53,623 nucleotides of DNA, taken from the NCBI GenBank assembly GCA_017483805.1, contig JAFUUL010000146.1, forward strand, positions 1-53,623, in the 5' to 3' direction. The notes beneath the pieces were generated by a model, which saw only the letters and a program-made list of their open reading frames with translations, was not told the DNA's origin and did not search any database. How positions within the stretch are numbered: position 1 is the first letter of the stretch; the number at the start of each line of letters is the position of its first letter. Source of the DNA: Prevotella sp. (lineage in GTDB: Bacteria > Bacteroidota > Bacteroidia > Bacteroidales > Bacteroidaceae). The position numbers and the translations under genes are program-made. Positions 40,441 to 46,511 of the stretch are shown here, piece by piece.

Positions 40441-41425
40441 CCGGCGCTCCCACGAGGGCCGTCACGCTGTTGACGGGCAGCGCCCCCTCGAAGCCCGGCA
40501 TACGGGCAATGAGGTTGCAGAGCAGGGCCAGCGCCGCACCGGCCAGCATCGTGGCGGGCATCAGTATGCGGTGGTCGCTGCTGCGGAACAGGGCCCGCGC
40601 CAGATGGGGCACGGCCAGACCGATGAACATGATGGGACCACAATAGGCGGTGACGATGGCCACCAACGTGCCGGAACAGACAATCAGCATGAAACGAGCA
40701 CGACGGATGTCGAGGCCCAGGTTGCGGGCATAGGCATCGCCCAGCAGATAGACATTCATCGACTTGACCGTCAGCATACTCAGCGGCAGCAGCACGGCCA
40801 TCAGCACCACGAAGAGCACCATCTGGTCGCCCGACACACGGGCAAAGGAGCCCAGTCCCCACACCACGTAGGCCTTGATGTCCTCCTCGGCCGAGAAGAA
40901 CTTCAGCACGCCGATAATGGCCGTAGCCAGATAGCCGATCATCACACCTATTATTAATAAGGTGACGTTGCCCCTCACTCGGGTGGACACCCACAGGATG
41001 AGTCCCATCACGGCCAGCGAACCAACGATGGCCGCCACCGACATAGCCACATCGCCCATATAGCCCAGTCGGCTCAGAGCCACACCGCCCAGCGAACCGG
41101 AGAGCAGCACCACACAGGCCACGCCCAGCGAGGCCCCGTTGCTGATGCCCAGCACCGAGGGTCCGGCCAGCGGATTGCGGAACACGGTCTGCATCTGCAG
41201 GCCGCTCACTGCCAGTCCTGCTCCGGCCACCAGCGCCGTCAGGGCCTGCGGCACACGCGAACTCCAGATGATGTTAGTCCAGATTTCCGACTCGCCGTCG
41301 CTGCCCAGCAGGATGCGACAGATACTCCCCATGGGGATGCGCACCGTGCCAAGCAACAGGTTCAGCACGAAGAGCAGCACGATGAAGAGTAGCAGGGCAA
41401 GGAGCAGTAATAAATGCTTCTTCAT
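40397..41425 (-). CDS. FecCD/BtuC-type ABC transporter permease
   Basis: 342 residues, about ten membrane helices: LLLALLLFIVLLFVLNLLLG at the start, then the family motifs RVPQALTALVAGAGLAVSG, NPLAGPSVLGISNGASLGVA, LLGDAYARNLGLDIRRAR and GPIMFIGLAVPHLARAL. It moves corrinoids or iron chelates across the inner membrane. It follows the BtuF-like gene on the same strand. No ATPase gene follows, since the unit ends convergently inside cbiJ-D; the BtuD subunit must be elsewhere. Confidence 0.94.
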   Translation of the reverse strand: MKKHLLLLLALLLFIVLLFVLNLLLGTVRIPMGSICRILLGSDGESEIWTNIIWSSRVPQALTALVAGAGLAVSGLQMQTVFRNPLAGPSVLGISNGASLGVACVVLLSGSLGGVALSRLGYMGDVAMSVAAIVGSLAVMGLILWVSTRVRGNVTLLIIGVMIGYLATAIIGVLKFFSAEEDIKAYVVWGLGSFARVSGDQMVLFVVLMAVLLPLSMLTVKSMNVYLLGDAYARNLGLDIRRARFMLIVCSGTLVAIVTAYCGPIMFIGLAVPHLARALFRSSDHRILMPATMLAGAALALLCNLIARMPGFEGALPVNSVTALVGAPVIASVLFRRRQSAE

Positions 41426-41431
41426 ATTGTT

Positions 41432-41461
41432 CAGCCCCCCATCCCCCTAACTTAGGGGGCT
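41432..41461 (-). repeat. G-rich palindromic element between btuF-like and btuC-like genes
   Basis: On the minus strand GCCCCCTAAGTTAGGGGG followed by ATGGGGGGCTG, the same hairpin-plus-G-run design as the in-gene elements but with a TAA-TTA core. It fills the 26-base gap and could also act as a weak terminator or mRNA stabiliser. Confidence 0.7.
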
Positions 41462-42609
41462 AAAAGATGATAAAACGTCGGTTCATAGTCCTCAGGCATC
41501 AGGTCGGGGTGGAAGATAGCCACCAGGTCGGCCAGCAGCACATCGGGCATCACGGGCGACTTCTCATAGTAGGGCGTCTGCTTCATGTTGCAGTAGATCA
41601 CCTGCCGCTCGCGGAAGGCCTTGAAGAGTTCGTTGCGCGGCTCGCTGGCCTTCAGCGCCTCGTAGGAGAAATCACCCTCGAAACTGTTCAGTATGCGCCA
41701 GTAATCGGCATTGGCAGCGAGGGCATACATCTGTTCGAACTCGATGTTCACGCCACCCGTATCGTCGTTGTCTATCACATAGCGGGCGCCGGCATCGCGA
41801 AATATCTGTGCCAGCGAGTTTTTGCCGCCCACGGCATACCAGTTGCCGCCATGCATCTCGCCGCTGAACACGGTGGGGAGCGTCTCCGTCTGGAGCCCCG
41901 CCATCCGCTCTTTCAGGTCGTTGTATCGCTGTTCGATACCGCTGAAGACAGAGTCGGCCTCGTGCTCCTTGCCGATGAAGAGTCCCACGAACTTAATCCA
42001 CTCGGCCTGGCCCAGCGGCGTCAGTTCCTTGTAACCCAGATGGGGGATGAGCGTGATGCCCGTCTCCTTGATGGCATCATAGCCGCCGCGCTTGAAGGGC
42101 GAGATGAAGATCACCTCGGGCTGTGCGGCCAAGATCAACTCCGTGTCGAAGTTGCCCTCCATGCCGATCTTCACCATCCGTCCGTCCTTCACCCGCTGAC
42201 GGATGTCCTCGTTGTAGAGGTTCTTCGTGCCAGTGATGCCGCGCACCACGTCGTGGGCATCCAGTGCCGTGAAGTTCGACAGTTGCAGCATCGTCATCAC
42301 GATGGTACGCTCCACGGGCACCTCCACCCGCTGGTAGCCGTCGGGCACCTCAGCCTCGCTGCCCCTGGGAACCAGTGCAAACGAGTAGCCGATGGGCATC
42401 CGCTCGTCGTCGCCGTCTTCCCCCGCCGTCTGCGGGTCCTGCACATCCACCAGCCGCACGCCGTCGGCCAGTGTCCGCACCGTAAATCCCTTGGCATATT
42501 TCAGTGTGTCCGAGGTTCCCTCGCTCTCCGTTCCCTGTGCCGTCTTCTGCTGTCCGCCGCAAGCCGTCAGCAGCACCGCCAGCACCATCATCAGATACTT
42601 CTTTTCCAT
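41452..42609 (-). CDS. BtuF-like substrate-binding lipoprotein of ABC transporter
   Basis: About 385 residues from ATG 42609. Signal peptide with lipobox LLTAC (MEKKYLMMVLAVLLTACGGQ), then a periplasmic-binding (Peripla_BP_2) domain: LQLSNFTALDAHDVVRGITG, AAQPEVIFISPFKRGGYD, WIKFVGLFIGKE, VFSGEMHGGNWYAVGGKNSL and AGARYVIDNDD. It delivers a corrinoid or siderophore to the permease downstream. The TACCTTTG -7 box at 42630-42637 (minus strand) excludes the longer frame to 42660. Confidence 0.9.
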   Translation of the reverse strand: MEKKYLMMVLAVLLTACGGQQKTAQGTESEGTSDTLKYAKGFTVRTLADGVRLVDVQDPQTAGEDGDDERMPIGYSFALVPRGSEAEVPDGYQRVEVPVERTIVMTMLQLSNFTALDAHDVVRGITGTKNLYNEDIRQRVKDGRMVKIGMEGNFDTELILAAQPEVIFISPFKRGGYDAIKETGITLIPHLGYKELTPLGQAEWIKFVGLFIGKEHEADSVFSGIEQRYNDLKERMAGLQTETLPTVFSGEMHGGNWYAVGGKNSLAQIFRDAGARYVIDNDDTGGVNIEFEQMYALAANADYWRILNSFEGDFSYEALKASEPRNELFKAFRERQVIYCNMKQTPYYEKSPVMPDVLLADLVAIFHPDLMPEDYEPTFYHLLAP

Positions 42610-42816
42610 ACAGTTTCTCATTTTGATGGCAAAGGTAATGCAATCCAGCCAAACCACCAAATTTATTCGATAAATTCTTTCTATAGCCGTTCTTCAGTTA
42701 CCTCAGTTACCTTAGGTACAACATGTTTTTGTTTCTGTGGAATACTTCGACCGCCTGGGTGGACAATAGCAATCGATGATAAGAATAAAAAATTATGATA
42801 ATTTCTCTCTCAAAAG

Positions 42817-42848
42817 TTTGCTTTCTTGGGAAAAACTTCATATCTTTG
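42817..42848 (+). promoter_or_regulatory. Consensus promoter of the MNT gene
   Basis: TTTG (42817-42820) and TATCTTTG (42841-42848), spacer 20 bases, 23 bases before the ATG. Confidence 0.8.
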
Positions 42849-42871
42849 CAAACAGATAATGGAGTAAAACT

Positions 42872-43186
42872 ATGAGAAGGCCAGATATTGTAAAGCAGAT
42901 AAAACAAGCCATACAGGACACAGTGCCAACAGCCACGACAATCCTTTATGGTTCTGAAGCGCGTGGAGACGCTCGCCCAGACAGTGACATTGATTTACTG
43001 GTTCTGCTCGAGGGGGAGAAACGCAATCTCAAACAGGAGGATGATGTCTCTGGGGCTCTCTACGCTCTCGAACTTTCTACGGGCGTACTAATTAGCCCAA
43101 TGATTATGTTGCGTAAGCAATGGGAGAATCGTCCCTTTTTGACTCCCTTTTATATAAACGTAATGAAGGAAGGAATCAAACTATGA
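42872..43186 (+). CDS. MNT-type minimal nucleotidyltransferase
   Basis: 104 residues with the motif ILYGSEARGDARPDSDIDLLV (GS...DxD) of the DNA polymerase beta-like minimal nucleotidyltransferases. In MNT-HEPN (type VII) systems the MNT protein adds AMP to the HEPN toxin and silences it. Here no full HEPN gene follows; only a 17-codon frame overlaps the stop by ATGA. More AT-rich than the cbi block. Confidence 0.9.
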   Translation: MRRPDIVKQIKQAIQDTVPTATTILYGSEARGDARPDSDIDLLVLLEGEKRNLKQEDDVSGALYALELSTGVLISPMIMLRKQWENRPFLTPFYINVMKEGIKL

Positions 43187-43236
43187 ATGAAACTCCCCTA
43201 AAGCACGTAGATTTGTTGAGCCAGTTAAGGCACTAA
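43183..43236 (+). pseudogene. 17-codon remnant at the position of a HEPN partner
   Basis: ATG at 43183 overlaps the MNT stop (ATGA) and opens MNETPLKHVDLLSQLRH, then TAA. The coupling is what an MNT-HEPN operon would show, but nothing helical or HEPN-like continues in any frame up to the next gene. It may be a decayed partner or chance. Confidence 0.4.
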
Positions 43237-43285
43237 TATAGCACCAGCCAGAGGAGAAAGAAAAAGAAAAATAATGAACCATAAT

Positions 43286-43813
43286 ATGAAAAAAATCGCA
43301 TTTGGCCTTATGGCTATTATGGCATGCCTTCTCATGACTGCATGCGGTAACAATGAATCAGAAAAAGTTGAAACAATGATTGTCGACATCCAAGAGAATG
43401 GACGAAATTGGGATGCAGACAAACTTACATCATTTTTCAAGGAACTTGGCAAGACGCAATTGGAATGCCTTAAAGACGTCGATGACGCAGAAGAATACAA
43501 GAAGTACATAGACCTCTTCGATAGAGCATATTCTGTCATTGAGAATTTAGAAAAAGAGTATGACGGGGAAGTCTTTGATGAGGCTCTTTCAAATCTGATG
43601 TACGATGATGAATTCCAATCATGGATGGAGGAAATTGGCCGAATGGACGACAGACTAATGGAAAAATACGCTTCCGAACTTTACGAGATGGAAGAAGAAC
43701 CATCCTTAGATGATGCCATCAAGGGGGCAATGGGAGAAATGATGGAAGATATCGTAAAAGAAAAAGCGGAAGACATTGCATCCGATGCAATAAACTATTT
43801 CTTTGACGAATAG
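43286..43813 (+). CDS. Acidic lipoprotein of unknown function
   Basis: About 175 residues from ATG 43286 (ATG 43274 is possible). Signal peptide with lipobox LMTAC followed by GNNESEK. The mature part is highly acidic and helical (KTQLECLKDVDDAEEYKKYI, MYDDEFQSWMEEIGRMDDRL). No family recognised. It stands alone between two toxin-antitoxin-like loci. Confidence 0.78.
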   Translation: MKKIAFGLMAIMACLLMTACGNNESEKVETMIVDIQENGRNWDADKLTSFFKELGKTQLECLKDVDDAEEYKKYIDLFDRAYSVIENLEKEYDGEVFDEALSNLMYDDEFQSWMEEIGRMDDRLMEKYASELYEMEEEPSLDDAIKGAMGEMMEDIVKEKAEDIASDAINYFFDE

Positions 43814-43842
43814 TTGTCCGGCAAGTAATTTTCTCGTAAAAA

Positions 43843-43874
43843 TTTGGAGGATTCAGGAATTATGCTTATTTTTG
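43843..43874 (+). promoter_or_regulatory. Promoter of the VapBC-like operon
   Basis: TTTG (43843-43846), 20 bases, TATTTTTG (43867-43874); antitoxin ATG 26 bases further. Confidence 0.78.
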
Positions 43875-43899
43875 CAAACGATAAGTAAAATAATAGATT

Positions 43900-44145
43900 A
43901 TGACATCAACAATGCTAAGGTCGAGACTGGAGAACAGATGGAACAGTTTGAAATACCTGGACAGTAATTCAAAGATTGATCTCATCACGATGCTGACGCA
44001 GTCGCTAAAGGATACTGAAAAGCAGAAGAAAATTTCCGCCAGCGAGTTCTATGGCATCTGGGGTGATGATGGTATGGACGACGATGAGTTTATAGAGGCT
44101 CTACGGGCTGAGCGTGCGTTCAATCAGGATATTGTCGAGTTATGA
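43900..44145 (+). CDS. Antitoxin-like partner of PIN-domain toxin
   Basis: 81 residues, helical and charged, with LRSRLENRWNSLKYLDSNSK and the C-terminal SEFYGIWGDDGMDDDEFIEA. The latter is an acidic segment found at the ends of antitoxins that pair with PIN toxins in Bacteroidales. It overlaps the toxin start by ATGA. Confidence 0.82.
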   Translation: MTSTMLRSRLENRWNSLKYLDSNSKIDLITMLTQSLKDTEKQKKISASEFYGIWGDDGMDDDEFIEALRAERAFNQDIVEL

Positions 44146-44564
44146 AGGCTGCCGGTTATGTGCTCGACACAAATATCTGTGCGTTTTACTTGCGTGGAAA
44201 ATACGACGTAGACAAGACCATAGACAGTGTGGGATGGGACAATTGTTACATCTCGGAGGTTACTGAACTTGAATTAAAATTCGGGGTCGAACTGTTGTTG
44301 CAGAAGGAGGGAGTAGACAAGTCGGCTAAACTTAACAAGTTCCTGAATGCCATCAAGATACTGCCTATTGCTGATGCCGTTGATTTGGCTGCAAAGGAGA
44401 AAATCAGACTCAGACTGGCAGGCACACCTTGCGATGATAATTTTGACTTGTTGATTGGCTGCACGTCGATGGCCTATAACTTTGTTTGTGTCACTGACAA
44501 CACCAAGCACTTTGAGAATTTCAAGGGTATAAAACTTGAAAACTGGATAGTGAGGGATAAATGA
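44142..44564 (+). CDS. vapC: VapC-type PIN-domain ribonuclease toxin
   Basis: 140 residues with the PIN acidic residues in order: VLDTNICAFYLRG (first Asp), ISEVTELELKFG (Glu), and GTPCDDNFDLLIGCTSMAYN (Asp pair), then VTDNTKHFENFKGI. VapC toxins cut tRNA or rRNA when free of antitoxin. Order antitoxin-toxin and the 4-base overlap fit a VapBC operon. Confidence 0.93.
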   Translation: MKAAGYVLDTNICAFYLRGKYDVDKTIDSVGWDNCYISEVTELELKFGVELLLQKEGVDKSAKLNKFLNAIKILPIADAVDLAAKEKIRLRLAGTPCDDNFDLLIGCTSMAYNFVCVTDNTKHFENFKGIKLENWIVRDK

Positions 44565-44597
44565 CATCTTTTCCTGCATCACCTAGGTAATTACTTT

Positions 44598-45251
44598 TCA
44601 GTTACTCCATGCAACCCGGAGGCGCTGGGCGAGGCGGCCGAGGGGGGTGAGACGGCCCTGGGAGGTCTTGCAGACGCGGGTGATGAACCACGAAGCGGCG
44701 TAGTGGAGGCGAGCGGTGACGGGGGCCAAACAGGGCAGCCAGAAGAGGTCCGACGGATGATGACGGACATCTGTGGCAAACTGCTTACGGAAGACGTAGG
44801 AGGGATAGTTCTCACGCTCACTGCGCTTATACCCCACGATGCGATAGCCGTTCTTCAGGTGCCAACGAACAGACCATACGGCAGGGATGCCCGTAGACCC
44901 TACGAGATAGCGATACCCCCGGTGCCGCAAGCGAGAGACTTCTTCCTGCAGCAACCGCGAGGCGATGCCCTCGTGCTTCGCCGACGGAGCCACAGCCAGG
45001 TTGGCCCCTGCCGCACAGCCGCGCTTGCGGTTCAGCCGCAGCGTGTGCATCGCCAGCAGTTCGCCCGTCGCAGCATCCTGCGCCACGAACACCACCTTGT
45101 CCTTTAGGTACGTAGCAAAGACACTTTCACTGGCCATATACACATATAGCCCTTCGTCTTTCCATTGCTCGAAGGAAGCCTTTCGCAGGGCATAGAGTTC
45201 ATCCGTTGTGATGTCTGTATCTTTGAGGTTATGTATGGATATCTGTCGCAT
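44598..45251 (-). CDS. GNAT-family N-acetyltransferase
   Basis: 217 residues. Residues about 25-150 have a GNAT core: VVFVAQDAATGELLAMHTLR, NLAVAPSAKHEGIASRLLQE (the acetyl-CoA loop, in a weak R/Q-x-x-G-x-A form), SRLRHRGYRYLVGSTG and WHLKNGYRIVGYKR. The last about 60 residues are an extra basic region (LHYAASWFITRVCKTSQGR). The acceptor is unknown. A near-consensus TACCTTG lies about 50 bases upstream. Confidence 0.82.
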   Translation of the reverse strand: MRQISIHNLKDTDITTDELYALRKASFEQWKDEGLYVYMASESVFATYLKDKVVFVAQDAATGELLAMHTLRLNRKRGCAAGANLAVAPSAKHEGIASRLLQEEVSRLRHRGYRYLVGSTGIPAVWSVRWHLKNGYRIVGYKRSERENYPSYVFRKQFATDVRHHPSDLFWLPCLAPVTARLHYAASWFITRVCKTSQGRLTPLGRLAQRLRVAWSN

Positions 45252-45384
45252 TGTTTTTAGGGGGTGGTGAGTTTCTATTTGTTCCTACGTCATCTTCAGG
45301 TGCAAGGTATGCTACTTTAGGCAGTAAAGTATGGCAGTTTAGTAATTGGGGACGGTTCTCGTGATCCACTTTTTCGACTATATC

Positions 45385-45416
45385 TTTGGTAGTTTGAATA
45401 ATTATTACTACTTTTG
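45385..45416 (+). promoter_or_regulatory. Promoter of the RAYT gene
   Basis: TTTG (45385-45388), 20 bases, TACTTTTG (45409-45416); ATG at 45437. Confidence 0.75.
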
Positions 45417-45436
45417 CAAAAGAAACCTTCTTTTAT

Positions 45437-46237
45437 ATGCCTATGCCAAGACAAACTCGGCAACATAGCAGTACTGGTATCTATCATGTGATGCTGAGAG
45501 GCATTAACAGACAAGATATTTTTGAGGCTGCAGAGGACTACTCTCAGTTTCTCCGTATTCTTCATGCCATTACAAATAGGAAGGACGATAAAGGAACACC
45601 CCTTCAGCCACTCTGCACCATCTATGCCTACTGCCTGATGAGCAACCATGTGCATCTCCTTATCAGGGAGAGACTGGAGAGTATCGGAGAGAGTATAAAA
45701 AGGATTGGGGTTGCTTATGCCAGATACTACAATAACAAGTACGAAAGGAATGGACATCTCTTCCAAGACCGCTTTAAGAGCGAGCCTGTCGAAAGCATTG
45801 AGTATTTCTTCACCCTGATGCGATACATACACCAAAACCCTGTTAAGTCTGGCCTGACCGTAGAGGTTAGAGACTATCCTTGGAGCAGTTGGCATGAATA
45901 TGAAGGCACACATACGGCTTTTCAAATCTGTGAAACGGCATCGGTTATAAGAAGGCTTGACAGACAGGACCTCTATGAGTTCATAACCATGCCTACCGAA
46001 GACAATATCCTTGACTTTCATGATGAAGGCAAGAACACTTTTACTGATGAAGAAGTAAAAAAGCATATACTTGAGATTTGCGGATTAGAGGTACCAACCG
46101 ACATACAGAAACTTGATAAACGCGAGAGGAACTCTATCTTGAAGAGGCTTTGTGAATATGGCATAACTATCAGGCAGATTTCAAGAATAACAGGAATTAG
46201 TTATGGTGTCATCAACAGAGCAAAAAATGGATCATGA
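45437..46237 (+). CDS. REP-associated tyrosine transposase (Y1/IS200-like, RAYT)
   Basis: 266 residues. HUH nuclease features: TGIYHVMLRGINRQDIFEAA at the start, the metal-binding SNHVHLLI, and the catalytic-tyrosine helix FFTLMRYIHQNPVKSG, with GHLFQDRFKSEPVES between. A C-terminal helix-turn-helix (ITIRQISRITGISYGVINRA) is typical of larger RAYT proteins. It cuts single-stranded DNA at hairpin ends. A genome carrying many short palindromes makes it a candidate for their spread, but the ends of this unit do not match the palindromes seen in the cbi genes. Confidence 0.94.
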   Translation: MPMPRQTRQHSSTGIYHVMLRGINRQDIFEAAEDYSQFLRILHAITNRKDDKGTPLQPLCTIYAYCLMSNHVHLLIRERLESIGESIKRIGVAYARYYNNKYERNGHLFQDRFKSEPVESIEYFFTLMRYIHQNPVKSGLTVEVRDYPWSSWHEYEGTHTAFQICETASVIRRLDRQDLYEFITMPTEDNILDFHDEGKNTFTDEEVKKHILEICGLEVPTDIQKLDKRERNSILKRLCEYGITIRQISRITGISYGVINRAKNGS

Positions 46238-46335
46238 GAACCGTCCCCAATTTTCCGATTTCAAGAATAACAGGAATTAGTTATGGTGTCATCAACAGAG
46301 CAAAAAATGGATCATGAGAACCGTCCCCAATTTTC
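46177..46335 (+). repeat. 79-bp tandem duplication at the RAYT right end
   Basis: 46177-46255 and 46257-46335 are identical. The first copy carries the last 20 codons of the transposase and the terminal repeat; the second is non-coding. Confidence 0.93.
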
Positions 46336-46437
46336 TACAGGTGTAGAACCGTTACCATCGCTTGCCGTGAGTATAGCAGATTCGATTTTGATTTCTACGA
46401 CTTCCAGTTCTGGAGTCATATACTCTTTTGTCTTCAT
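46312..46437 (-). CDS. 41-residue peptide, MKxKEYxxP family, 3' end replaced by RAYT sequence
   Basis: ATG at 46435-46437 opens MKTKEYMTPELEVVEIKIES, then AILTASDGNGSTPVEN and a final WGRFS encoded by the RAYT terminal repeat. It matches the 50-aa peptide at 15749 in layout (MK-x-KEY-x-x-P, hydrophobic V/E stretch, small-residue [LI]L[AT]x[SG] motif, Gly/Ser tail). It lies 75 bases downstream of a secreted MBG protein on the same strand, just as the first follows the cohesin protein. The original C-terminus was probably lost at insertion. Confidence 0.65.
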   Translation of the reverse strand: MKTKEYMTPELEVVEIKIESAILTASDGNGSTPVENWGRFS

Positions 46438-46458
46438 TTTTATAGTCATTAAAATAAC

Positions 46459-46493
46459 GGTTCGCCCACGCTCTTGCAGATTGTGAGCGAACC
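46459..46493. terminator. Weak hairpin after the 940-aa MBG gene
   Basis: GGTTCGC (46459-46465) pairs with GCGAACC (46487-46493) over about 21 bases. On the minus strand it is followed by GTTATTTT. It may be a partial terminator between the MBG gene and the peptide gene. Confidence 0.4.
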
Positions 46494-46511
46494 ATAGTTG
46501 TTTAAAGTTTA

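Larger units (their letters stand above)
45344..46335 (+). mobile_element. RAYT transposon-like unit with inverted ends and duplicated right end
   Basis: The left end AATTGGGGACGGTTCTCGTG plus ATCCA (45344-45368) is matched in inverted form at 46228-46252 and again at 46308-46332, with one base difference. Between them lies one transposase gene. The right end is present twice because 46177-46255 is tandemly repeated at 46257-46335. The unit has inserted into a small peptide gene (46312-46437). Confidence 0.88.

Noticed and set aside
45344-46335. RAYT as the direct mobiliser of the palindromes in the cbi genes
   Set aside because: Its terminal repeats (GGGGACGGTTCTC) share no clear sequence with the CTCCCC/GGAGGGG, SVCxDxIAT or cbiA elements, so the link is not supported by sequence.
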